Part shown: positions 57,166 through 64,000 of the stretch, one piece after another
Layout of the letters: each line of letters begins with the position of its first letter
How positions within the stretch are numbered: position 1 is the first letter of the stretch
Assembly (NCBI RefSeq): GCF_036178845.1
Contig: NZ_CP108070.1
Coordinates: 5,208,001-5,272,000 of the forward strand
Source: Streptomyces sp. NBC_00271
GTDB lineage: Bacteria > Actinomycetota > Actinomycetes > Streptomycetales > Streptomycetaceae
Length of the DNA stretch: 64,000 nucleotides
Direction of reading: 5' to 3'
Position numbers and translations under genes: made by a program
Notes under the pieces: model-generated
Seen by the model: only the letters and a program-made list of their open reading frames with translations
Databases searched by the model: none
What the model was told of the DNA's origin: nothing

Positions 57166-58905
57166 GTGACCAGTACCGCGTCCTCCACGGACACCCGGCA
57201 GGGCCAGGCAACCGAAGAACGGCGGCCGTCGTGGCAGCAGCGGCTGCGCCGCTTCGGATACAACGCGCCGCCCAGAAGCGATGTGCGTGATCGGCTCGTG
57301 CCGCCGTACGCCGAGCCCAGCCCCCGGATCTGGGCTGCGTTCGGGCTGCGCCACGAGATCGCGGAGCGCATCACGCGCTGGTCGGGCTGGGGCGGCCCGC
57401 TGCTCGTGACCCTGATGGCGGGGCTGATGCGGTTCTGGAACCTGGGCAGCCCGAAGGCGGTGATATTCGACGAGACGTACTACGCCAAGGACGCCTGGGC
57501 ACTGATCCACCGCGGGTACGAGGTCAACTGGGACAAGAACGCCAATGACCTGATCCTGCAGAACAACGGGCACGTCGGCATTCCCTCCGACGCCGCCTAT
57601 GTGGTGCATCCCCCGGTCGGCAAGTACGTCATCGGGCTCGGCGAATGGATGTTCGGCTTCAACCCGTTCGGCTGGCGTTTCATGACGGCGCTGCTCGGCA
57701 CGCTGTCGGTGCTGCTGCTGTGCCGGATCGGGCGCCGGATGTTCCGCTCGACGTTCCTGGGCTGTCTCGCGGGCGCGCTGATGGCGGTGGACGGGCTGCA
57801 CTTCGTGATGAGCCGCACCTCGCTGCTCGACGGTGTGCTGATGTTCTTCGTGCTGGCGGCCTTCGGCTGTCTGATCGTGGACCGCGACCGCGCGCGCGCC
57901 CGACTGGCGGCCGCCCTGCCCACGGACCCGGACGGTCTCGTACGCCCCGACGCACACATCGCCGAGTCCACCCGCCTCGGCTGGCGCCCCTGGCGCTGGA
58001 CGGCCGGTCTGATGCTGGGCCTGGCCCTCGGCACCAAGTGGAGCGGCCTGTACATCCTCTTCGCGTTCTGCGTGATGGCGGTCCTGTGGGACGTCGCCGC
58101 CCGCCGGGTCGCGGGCGCCCGACACCCGTATGTGGCGGCCCTCAAGCACGACACGGGCATCACGTTCCTCGCGACGGTCCCGGTGGCGATCGCCACGTAC
58201 TTCCTCTCCTGGACCGGCTGGATCCTCTCCCCCACGAACGGCAAGGGCGGCTACTTCCGCAACTGGGCCGCGACCGACGGCAAGGGCGGCAGCTGGGCCT
58301 TCCTGCCCGACTGGCTGCGCAGCCTGTGGCACTACGAGCACGAGGTGTACGAGTTCCACGTCGGCCTCTCGTCCCCGCACACCTACCAGTCGAACCCGTG
58401 GAGCTGGATCGTCCTGGGCCGCCCTGTCTCGTACTTCTACGAGTCCCCGCTGCCCGGCAAGGACGGCTGCCCGGCGGACGCGGGCGGCAAGTGCGCCCGC
58501 GAGGTCCTGGCCCTGGGCACGCCCCTCCTCTGGTGGGCCGCCTGCTTCGCGATCGTCTACGTCCTGTGGCGCTGGGCCTTCCGCCGCGACTGGCGGGCGG
58601 GCGCGATCGCCTGCGGCATCGCGGCCGGCTACCTCCCCTGGTTCATGTACCAGGAGCGCACGATCTTCTTCTTCTACGCCATCATCTTCGTCCCGTTCCT
58701 GTGCCTGGCGGTCGCCATGATGATCGGCGCGATCCTCGGCCCACCCGGCTCCACGGAACGCCGCCGCGTCATCGGCGCGGCGAGCGCGGGCGTCCTGGTC
58801 CTCCTGATCGCCTGGAACTTCATCTACTTCTGGCCCCTGTACACGGGCACCGCGATCCCCATAGACCAGTGGCGCTCCCGGATGTGGCTGGACACCTGGG
58901 TCTAG
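57166..58905 (+). CDS. pmt: Protein O-mannosyltransferase (dolichyl/polyprenyl-P-mannose)
   Basis: 579 residues. A GT-C fold PMT enzyme that transfers mannose from polyprenyl phosphomannose to secreted proteins outside the membrane. The catalytic Asp-Glu lies in the first loop, [11 protein letters not shown] (Asp102, Glu103). Downstream motifs are [40 protein letters not shown] and [13 protein letters not shown], with about 11 helices. In S. coelicolor Pmt is needed for glycosylation of secreted proteins, phage phiC31 infection and normal cell-wall antibiotic tolerance. The neighbour at the window end is a penicillin-binding protein gene. The GTG start is leaderless. Confidence 0.95.
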   Translation: MTSTASSTDTRQGQATEERRPSWQQRLRRFGYNAPPRSDVRDRLVPPYAEPSPRIWAAFGLRHEIAERITRWSGWGGPLLVTLMAGLMRFWNLGSPKAVIFDETYYAKDAWALIHRGYEVNWDKNANDLILQNNGHVGIPSDAAYVVHPPVGKYVIGLGEWMFGFNPFGWRFMTALLGTLSVLLLCRIGRRMFRSTFLGCLAGALMAVDGLHFVMSRTSLLDGVLMFFVLAAFGCLIVDRDRARARLAAALPTDPDGLVRPDAHIAESTRLGWRPWRWTAGLMLGLALGTKWSGLYILFAFCVMAVLWDVAARRVAGARHPYVAALKHDTGITFLATVPVAIATYFLSWTGWILSPTNGKGGYFRNWAATDGKGGSWAFLPDWLRSLWHYEHEVYEFHVGLSSPHTYQSNPWSWIVLGRPVSYFYESPLPGKDGCPADAGGKCAREVLALGTPLLWWAACFAIVYVLWRWAFRRDWRAGAIACGIAAGYLPWFMYQERTIFFFYAIIFVPFLCLAVAMMIGAILGPPGSTERRRVIGAASAGVLVLLIAWNFIYFWPLYTGTAIPIDQWRSRMWLDTWV

Positions 58906-58922
58906 CTGCACAGACACACCAA

Positions 58923-58949
58923 GAGGGCGCGGCAGTCTGCCGCGCCCTC
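58923..58949. terminator. Bidirectional hairpin terminator
   Basis: Perfect 12-bp stem GAGGGCGCGGCA / TGCCGCGCCCTC with a 3-nt loop GTC, between the convergent pmt and small membrane protein genes. Confidence 0.85.
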
Positions 58950-58966
58950 CGTAGTCCCCCATCGGG

Positions 58967-59182
58967 TCAGGGACGGTAGTGGTCGGTCATGGTGGGCGAA
59001 GAGCTGTGCACTGAGGCGGCGTTGTAGGAGACCCTGTCGTTGTACGCCTGCAGCCGCCGCGCTTGCTCGATCAGGCGGCCGTCGACGTTCTCCGTGCTGC
59101 CGTTCCTTCGGCGCAGGAGCACGAAGAGCAGGACCAGTACCGCTGCCACCAACAGACCAAACAGCACGCCGAGCTCGATCAC
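58967..59182 (-). CDS. Small single-helix membrane protein, unknown function
   Basis: 71 residues from the GTG at 59182, with GGGGGG 7 nt upstream; longer starts run into sequence resembling the neighbouring transposase debris. One N-terminal helix ([20 protein letters not shown]) is followed by a basic RRR stop-transfer and a polar C-terminal tail of 45 residues ([31 protein letters not shown]). Family unknown. It ends at the strong bidirectional terminator after pmt. Confidence 0.6.
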   Translation of the reverse strand: MIELGVLFGLLVAAVLVLLFVLLRRRNGSTENVDGRLIEQARRLQAYNDRVSYNAASVHSSSPTMTDHYRP

Positions 59183-59269
59183 AGACGCCCCCCGAGTGAG
59201 TGTGTGACGCTCCACGATAACGAGCAGCCTGAGAGGTGCCCAGGTAGCTTCCGGCGCCCTCAAATCCGT

Positions 59270-59761
59270 CCCGCGCCGTCCGGCCCTGCAGCGGGATCTG
59301 CTTCCAGGGAAGGGCTTTGAGCTGTTTGTGGAGTTTCTTCTGGTTCCCTTTCGCGATCACGATGTACTGCGCGCCTCGGCCGAGCAGGTAGCCGGCGTGC
59401 TCGCGCTGGGTGTGCATGGCGTCGCTGGTGCGGCGAGTAGATGAATCTTGCGGCCCGTGGCCCTGGCCGCTCCGCGCAGGGTCTTGCCGTCGACCGCCAC
59501 TGCGCGCAGCCGGCCGTCGGCGCCAGCGCGCCGGTCGGCCGGCCACCGGCCCACCGCCCGGTCCAACGCGTCACCGTCGATGCGGCCCAGCAGCCGACGC
59601 ACCGTCGCCTCCGCCGGCAGGGAGGTCGCTCCGGTCAGAACCGCGCACGCGGTCAGCGCAAGCATGACGACCAGAGCGTGCCGTACGCCGCGCGGATCGC
59701 GAGGGTCGGGCACCTCGGCCAGACGCTCCAGCGGAATCGGCGATGACGCGTCGGCAGGCAC
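59270..59761 (-). pseudogene. ISAs1-family transposase remnant
   Basis: The 5' end is intact from the ATG at 59761: [40 protein letters not shown], and [20 protein letters not shown] with the DDE catalytic Asp of ISAs1 enzymes (VDGKTLRGA). At about 59425-59432 an internal deletion removes the stretch normally following HLLAA and shifts frame. The sequence resumes in the other frame as [20 protein letters not shown] and [20 protein letters not shown], then breaks off after PLQGRT near 59270. The C-terminal part is missing and no inverted terminal repeats were found. It cannot encode an active transposase. Confidence 0.88.
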
Positions 59762-59764
59762 GGT

Positions 59765-59986
59765 TCATTCGCCCGCGGTGTCCTCGGCCTCCCAGCGAAG
59801 CAGGTCGCCCGGCTGGCACTTGAGCACCTCGCAAAGCGCGGCGAGCGTCGCAAAGCGCACCGCCTTGGCGCGGCCGTTCTTGAGTACCGCCAGGTTGGCG
59901 GGCGTGATCCCTACGCGGTCCGCGAGCTCGCCCACGGACATCTTCCGCCTGGCCAGCATCACGTCGATGTCGACGGCGATCGGCAT
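59765..59986 (-). CDS. Small XRE-type helix-turn-helix regulator
   Basis: 73 residues. A minimal Cro/C1-type HTH (HTH_26, YozG-like): IDVMLARRKMSVGELADRVG, ITPANLAVLKNGRAKAVRFA, LAALCEVLKCQPGDLLRW. Its ATG overlaps the stop of the DUF2975 gene by one base (TGATG), with GAGGTGA upstream, so the two are translationally coupled. The pairing DUF2975 membrane protein plus YozG-type regulator is widespread in bacteria. It probably binds the CTATCGAAATTCGATAG palindrome at its own promoter. Confidence 0.9.
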   Translation of the reverse strand: MPIAVDIDVMLARRKMSVGELADRVGITPANLAVLKNGRAKAVRFATLAALCEVLKCQPGDLLRWEAEDTAGE

Positions 59987-60477
59987 CAGATCACCTCGTC
60001 CAACTCGGCCTGCATCTGCGCCGCTTCGACGTCGCGGGCGACGGCCTGGGCGAGCAGCATCCGCAGCACGAGCACGATGAGCGCGACTCCCAGGATGGCC
60101 ACGCCGATCCCGCCCATGATGAGGGTGACGCCCGGGTCGTCCCGCTGGCCGGGCGCATTGACGGCCGTGACCGCGAACCACACGAGAGCAGCCGCGACGA
60201 TCGCGCCGATGATGCCGTCCACGTACCGGAAGGCGGCGTGGGAGAACACGGTTCCGCGTCGCACCATCGTTACCAGTCGCCATACACAGACCAGGGCGAC
60301 CTGGGCCGCCCCGATGCCCAGGATCGTGATCACGCGCAGCGGGGTCAGCGGGAGCGACCCGTCCTCCGGGTCACTCCCGCTGACCAACGCCCACACCATC
60401 AATGCCTGTACGAACACGGTGCCGGTGAGCACCACCACGAGCACGGCGCGCAGCGCGCGCACTGTCAGCTTTCCCAT
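59986..60477 (-). CDS. DUF2975 membrane protein
   Basis: 163 residues from the ATG at 60477, with GGGGAGA upstream. Four hydrophobic helices: AVLVVVLTGTVFVQALMVWA, VITILGIGAAQVALVCVWRL, IIGAIVAAALVWFAVTAVNA and GVAILGVALIVLVLRMLLAQ, ending in a charged helix (ARDVEAAQMQAELDEVI). The family is of unknown function and is coupled with a small XRE regulator, as here. The pair may form a membrane-linked switch in which the membrane protein modulates the regulator; this is inference from gene pairing only. Confidence 0.88.
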   Translation of the reverse strand: MGKLTVRALRAVLVVVLTGTVFVQALMVWALVSGSDPEDGSLPLTPLRVITILGIGAAQVALVCVWRLVTMVRRGTVFSHAAFRYVDGIIGAIVAAALVWFAVTAVNAPGQRDDPGVTLIMGGIGVAILGVALIVLVLRMLLAQAVARDVEAAQMQAELDEVI

Positions 60478-60506
60478 GACCCATCTCCCCATCGAGTTGC
60501 GATGGG

Positions 60507-60535
60507 AATCTATCGAAATTCGATAGGTGAAACAA
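60507..60535 (-). promoter_or_regulatory. DUF2975-XRE promoter with palindromic operator in the spacer
   Basis: On the minus strand TTGTTT (60535-60530), a 17-nt spacer and TAGATT (60512-60507) form a promoter. The spacer is almost filled by the perfect palindrome CTATCGAAATTCGATAG (60510-60526). A second inverted repeat CCCATCG/CGATGGG (60488-60506) lies at the start site. This is the layout of an autorepressed operon. Confidence 0.7.
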
Positions 60536-60636
60536 GGGCTGGGTCGGGACGTACGCGAAAGGCCGTCGACTGCCTCTGTCTGGCCTCGAGAGCCGCGCTG
60601 TCGTCGCCGTCGTCGTTGGTGGTGGTCGTCGGGCGG

Positions 60637-63510
60637 TCAGCCCGCCGGGTGGGTGGCGTAGTCGCCGAGGAGGTCGGCGTAGATGTCGACAGAGGTGGAG
60701 CCGGCGTTGTACAGGTCGATCTCGCCGTTGGTGCCGACCTTGACCAGCGCGCGGTTGGCCACGGTGTGTTTGGTCGTGAAGTCGACCGAGTGCACGCTGG
60801 GGCGGGAGGTGCCGTCGGCGTAGGCGATGAGGTAGCCGGTGCCGGACGGCGCTGGCACCGTGAGGTTGAGGTCCACGGCGCTCACACCGCTCGCAGGGAC
60901 CCCGTGCGCACCGGTGACCTTGAGCTTCAGCGTGGCGTGGGCACCGAGCCTGGCTATCCTTCCGCTTCCGGCGCCGGTGTGGGTGTTGAGGATCCGCACC
61001 GGGGTGACCGGCTGGAACTGCGAACCGCTCGCGGTGGGGCCGTACCAGCCGACGAGGTCCGCGATCAGGTTCGCCGACGACCTGCTGGTGTTGCGCAGGA
61101 CGACCTTGCCGTCCACCAGCGGGAGCACGATCTGGGCGGAGGCGGTCTGCCCGGTGGTCCAGTACGGGCCCGTCACGCTGGAGCCGGAGTCGCCGTGGGT
61201 GGAGACGGTGAGGCTGCCGGACGCCTTGGTGGTGGTCGCCCCGACGTTGAGGACCACGGCGCTCGCCCCGGTCGGGACGCCGTGGGTGCCGGCGGCCGTC
61301 AGCGTGACCGAGTGGCCGCCGGCGACCGGTCCGGTGACGCCGCCGGTGGCGCCCCGGGTGTCGAGCAGCCGGACGGGCGTGGCCGGGTGGTAGGTCTCGG
61401 CGAACTGCGCGTGCGACTGAAGACCGACGGTGGCTACGTTGACGGTCACCGCGCCGGAGCTGCCGTTGTAGATGTCGACCGAACCGGTCGGGGTGACCTT
61501 GACGGTCGCCTCGTTGCGGGCGCTCCGGCCGGGCTCGAAGTTGATGCTGGAGGTGCCCGGGCGGGTGGTTCCGTGGGTGTAGAGGGTCAGAGAGCCGCTC
61601 GCCTTGGCCGCACTGGTGACGATCTGCAGCTGAGCCGCGTCCACGCCGTCGGAGTCGGCCCGCACGGTGGCCGCCGAGAGCTTCAGGACGCCGTGCGCGG
61701 CGATCGTCTTCTCGGTGTCGAACTCGGGGGTCATGGCCACGAAGGCGTCCGCGGCGTGGAAGGTCGCCTTGGCGGTAGTGGTCCGGCCGAGCTGGTCCGT
61801 CTGCGTCAGCGTGGCGGTGTAGGTGCCGGGGGTGGGGTACTGGTGCGGCACCTCCTGCGCGCCGTTGGCCAGGTTCTGCTGGCTGCCGTCGCCGAACGTC
61901 AGGGACCGGTACGCGATCTCCCACACGTCCGCCGGTTCCGGAACGGTGAACCGCGCATACCCCGCGTTGACCTGCCCGTCGCTCGTGGTGTCCGCAACGC
62001 CGGACAGCGACGCGGCGGGCGGTGTGGCCGTAGCCGCCAGGACCGGGACGTACTGCCCTGTCCGGCTCGACCCGTCGGTATCAGTCACCGTGATGCTCGG
62101 GGTGTACCTGCCCGGCGTGGTGTAGGTGTGGGTGACCGGGGCGCCCGCGGCGCCGGTGGCCGGGGCGCCGCCGTCGCCGAAGTCGACCGAGTACGTGAAT
62201 GCCTCGCCCCACGAACTGGTGGCGCCATCGGTCCTCAGCGAGGTGACGAACGGTGCGAGCCCGATCGTCGGCGACGGCGTGTCGCCGACCCGGAAGTAGA
62301 TGGTGTCCTGCCGCTCAATGGCGCCCCGGTCGGGGCGGGTGCTCGCGCTGGTGCCGGTGTCGGCGACGAGCGGGTCGTCGATGCGCGAGGCGCCGTTGAT
62401 GTCGGTGGAGAGCTCGCCGGGCGCGTCTGCGTCGGCCGAGTCGATGAGGACGGAGTGCTCGTTCGGCGCTGTCAGGGACAGCATGTTGAGCCCGTCGATG
62501 TCGTGCGCACCCTGCCCGGTCGCGTCCCGCAGTGCCGCGGTGGTCGAGTAGGGAGCGCCCGCCCAGGAGTACTCGGGGCGCGGCCGGGTGCCACCGGGCG
62601 CACCGTTCGCCGCCACGTTGTAGTCACCGGTGACCTGAGCCGCCGAGTCGGCCGACACCGTGTAGAGCGGAGCGGTGGGTGCCGGGCACGTGTCACTCTG
62701 CCTCGCCGTCGTGGAGGCGACCACGTTGTTCTCCACCACCCCGGAGCTCCCGCCGCCCAGCGAGATTCCGGTGGCGCAGGGCGCGATGACCGTATTGCTC
62801 GTCACGTTCGCGCCGGACGCCCCCGTCACCGCGATCCCGCCGAGCCGCGGGGTGGTCACCACGTTGGTCGTCGCGGTGACCCGCGCCGCTCCTGGCTCCA
62901 CCTGTACGCCGAAGGCGTATCCGTCGCCGATCCAGTTCCGCGACACGGTCACGTCCGAGGAGGCGCCGTCCACGGTCACCGCGGTCCCCGCGCCCGGGGC
63001 CCGCACTGCGGGGCGGGGGAACGACAGCCGGTCGAGGTCGACGCCTTCGGAGTCCGTCACCGCCACCCCGTCTCCGCCGCGGTACCGGACCGCCAGGTAT
63101 TCGACCCGTACGTCGTGCACCGCTTTGAGCGTCAGCGCCGGCGCGGAGCCCGTGGACGCGAGCTCCGCCCACGAGCCGCCCGCGCTGATGGGCGCCCCGG
63201 TGAACGTGATCGGGGCGTCCTTGGTGCCCGACCTGGTCAAGGTCGCCGACTCCGAGTACGTCTGATCGTCCACCGACTCGATCCGGACCGTCTGCCCCGG
63301 TTCCACCACGTCCGCCGCCGCCTGCACCGTGCAGAAGGGCGCGCTCTGTGTGCCCGCGCCCGTGTCGCTGCACGCCACGTCGTGGTTCACGTACAACGTC
63401 CCGGCCGAACCCGGGTCCGCCGACGCCCTACCGGTACCCCCGCCGCTCATCACCCCCGCCACGATGAGCACGGCCACGGACACCCCGACAGCGGGGCGAG
63501 GTCTATGCAT
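60637..63510 (-). CDS. Large secreted beta-helix / PKD-domain protein
   Basis: 957 residues. A signal peptide (about 1-31, cleaved after ASA) is followed by a right-handed parallel beta-helix region (about 35-300; GTQSAPFCTVQAAADVVEPG, then short NWIG, TNVV and NTVI turns). Two PKD-like domains (about 400-590; FTYSVDFGDGGAP, YRSLTFGDGSQQN) come next. At the C-terminus are about three units of a beta repeat (VRLLDTRGATGGV, AVVLNVGATTTKASGSLTVS; VRILNTHTGAG, AVDLNLTVPAP) that occurs in many secreted actinobacterial enzymes. The N-terminus is of the kind seen in polysaccharide lyases, but no catalytic residues could be assigned. Binding or degradation of an external polymer is the likely role. 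Confidence 0.83.
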   Translation of the reverse strand: MHRPRPAVGVSVAVLIVAGVMSGGGTGRASADPGSAGTLYVNHDVACSDTGAGTQSAPFCTVQAAADVVEPGQTVRIESVDDQTYSESATLTRSGTKDAPITFTGAPISAGGSWAELASTGSAPALTLKAVHDVRVEYLAVRYRGGDGVAVTDSEGVDLDRLSFPRPAVRAPGAGTAVTVDGASSDVTVSRNWIGDGYAFGVQVEPGAARVTATTNVVTTPRLGGIAVTGASGANVTSNTVIAPCATGISLGGGSSGVVENNVVASTTARQSDTCPAPTAPLYTVSADSAAQVTGDYNVAANGAPGGTRPRPEYSWAGAPYSTTAALRDATGQGAHDIDGLNMLSLTAPNEHSVLIDSADADAPGELSTDINGASRIDDPLVADTGTSASTRPDRGAIERQDTIYFRVGDTPSPTIGLAPFVTSLRTDGATSSWGEAFTYSVDFGDGGAPATGAAGAPVTHTYTTPGRYTPSITVTDTDGSSRTGQYVPVLAATATPPAASLSGVADTTSDGQVNAGYARFTVPEPADVWEIAYRSLTFGDGSQQNLANGAQEVPHQYPTPGTYTATLTQTDQLGRTTTAKATFHAADAFVAMTPEFDTEKTIAAHGVLKLSAATVRADSDGVDAAQLQIVTSAAKASGSLTLYTHGTTRPGTSSINFEPGRSARNEATVKVTPTGSVDIYNGSSGAVTVNVATVGLQSHAQFAETYHPATPVRLLDTRGATGGVTGPVAGGHSVTLTAAGTHGVPTGASAVVLNVGATTTKASGSLTVSTHGDSGSSVTGPYWTTGQTASAQIVLPLVDGKVVLRNTSRSSANLIADLVGWYGPTASGSQFQPVTPVRILNTHTGAGSGRIARLGAHATLKLKVTGAHGVPASGVSAVDLNLTVPAPSGTGYLIAYADGTSRPSVHSVDFTTKHTVANRALVKVGTNGEIDLYNAGSTSVDIYADLLGDYATHPAG

Positions 63511-63946
63511 GAGGTCTCCACGAAGCGTTCGCGGTGAGGGCGGTGAGCCCCGGGGCGGCGTGCTGAGGTGCAGTGCTGAGGTGCAGTGCCGAGTCGTCGA
63601 CCGACGTCGACCGACCGAGCGCGTGACGAGAATGCCGGTTGAGGGTGAACGGTCCCTGGAGGTCCACCAGTTGGCCGTCGCAGTCGTTCACTCCAGCGCT
63701 GACACGCAGCCGCCATCGTGTCAGCCCCCTCCTCAAGAAACGTCCATGATCCACCCTTGCCTTGCCCAAGACCGGCCCGTACTGGTCATTGACCCGCGTT
63801 CACGTACGTAACTGAATGCCCGGTCTAACGATTCGGAGAATCTCCGCCCCATCCACCACTCCTCCCGCATACAGTGCCCTGCAGACCGACTTTTCTGAAC
63901 GCGTTCAGAAGTTCGGGAGAGGGGTCCACGGGGAGGGTTTCGCGCG
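63511..63946. other. 436-nt divergent intergenic region with operator-like palindrome
   Basis: This region lies between the beta-helix protein (minus) and the penicillin-binding protein (plus). It has no convincing gene. The notable feature is the perfect 18-bp palindrome TTCTGAACGCGTTCAGAA at 63893-63910, 37 nt before the PBP start, placed where a repressor would block transcription or where it could form a leader hairpin. The PBP ribosome binding site GGGGAGGG follows at about 63930. Confidence 0.5.
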
Positions 63947-64000
63947 ATGCGCAAGGGGGCAAAGGCTGCCGTCATCGGCAGTGTGTTCGCCGTGATGGTG
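63947..64000 (+). CDS. Penicillin-binding protein, N-terminus only (partial)
   Basis: Only 18 codons are inside the window: MRKGAKAAVIGSVFAVMV, a basic start running into a membrane helix. The ATG at 63947 has GGGGAGGG at 8-9 nt. I recall almost the same N-terminus in Streptomyces penicillin-binding transpeptidases with a MecA_N/NTF2-like domain that lie close to pmt. The call rests on this short match plus synteny. Confidence 0.55.
   Translation, partial: MRKGAKAAVIGSVFAVMV

Overview
The window is high-GC actinobacterial chromosome, most probably Streptomyces. The reasons are strong third-position GC bias in every gene, frequent GTG starts, several start codons sitting 6-7 nt behind a -10 hexamer with no ribosome binding site, dispersed copies of a GGGGCGCGGGGAACTGCGCG-type intergenic repeat, and a gene order I recall from Streptomyces chromosomes (mfd ... 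glmU-prs-rplY-pth ... ppc ... galT-galE-galK ... ispE-rsmA-rpf-tatD-rsmI-pmt). It looks like core chromosome, not plasmid, phage or a biosynthetic cluster. About 49 genes or gene remnants are annotated, including one tRNA, one interrupted gene, one insertion-sequence remnant and one gene cut at each window edge.

Layout. 1-5000: a partial SCO6745-type gene divergent from a leaderless TetR regulator, then mfd. 5300-14500: transport genes (DUF2079 membrane protein, FtsX-type ABC exporter, 14-TM MFS exporter, DUF485/SSS monocarboxylate symporter pair). 14520-20710: a coiled-coil DivIVA-like protein, then a compact toxin/immunity-type locus: a YrhB-like/deaminase/SUKH-4 protein, a WHH-nuclease/SUKH-1 protein, a YwqJ deaminase and a SUKH-3 protein. 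20900-23450: an orphan histidine kinase and an HTH gene split by a 192-nt in-frame insertion. 23460-28310: tRNA-Gln, glmU, prs, rplY, pth and a small membrane protein. 28385-36365: ppc, a desaturase-TetR operon with its operator, a VOC/methyltransferase pair divergent from MarR, an orphan response regulator and a GNAT enzyme.

36466-41802 is a galactose unit: the galT-galE-galK operon (Leloir pathway) divergent from an SSS-family sugar symporter and its small membrane partner. 42000-49430: a secreted duplicated-repeat protein, a response regulator with a degenerate receiver domain, two tandem membrane-anchored PQQ beta-propeller proteins and an ABC-F ATPase. 49539-57071: an acyltransferase, ispE-rsmA, a resuscitation-promoting factor, tatD, a small zinc-ribbon-like protein and rsmI, a housekeeping run on the minus strand. 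57166 to the end: leaderless pmt (protein O-mannosyltransferase) and the start of a penicillin-binding protein, separated by what looks like an accessory insert (ISAs1 transposase remnant, XRE/DUF2975 pair, large secreted beta-helix/PKD protein).

The most distinctive biology is the SUKH/deaminase/nuclease locus at 15595-20708, where toxin-type catalytic domains and immunity-type domains share polypeptides and no secretion domain is visible. Regulatory DNA is unusually legible in several places: the rplY promoter lies inside the prs terminator, three 15-bp operators sit between the MarR and methyltransferase genes, and palindromes sit on the desaturase, DUF2975 and PBP promoters. Gene assignments come from reading the translated sequence and from memory of protein families; no database search was run.
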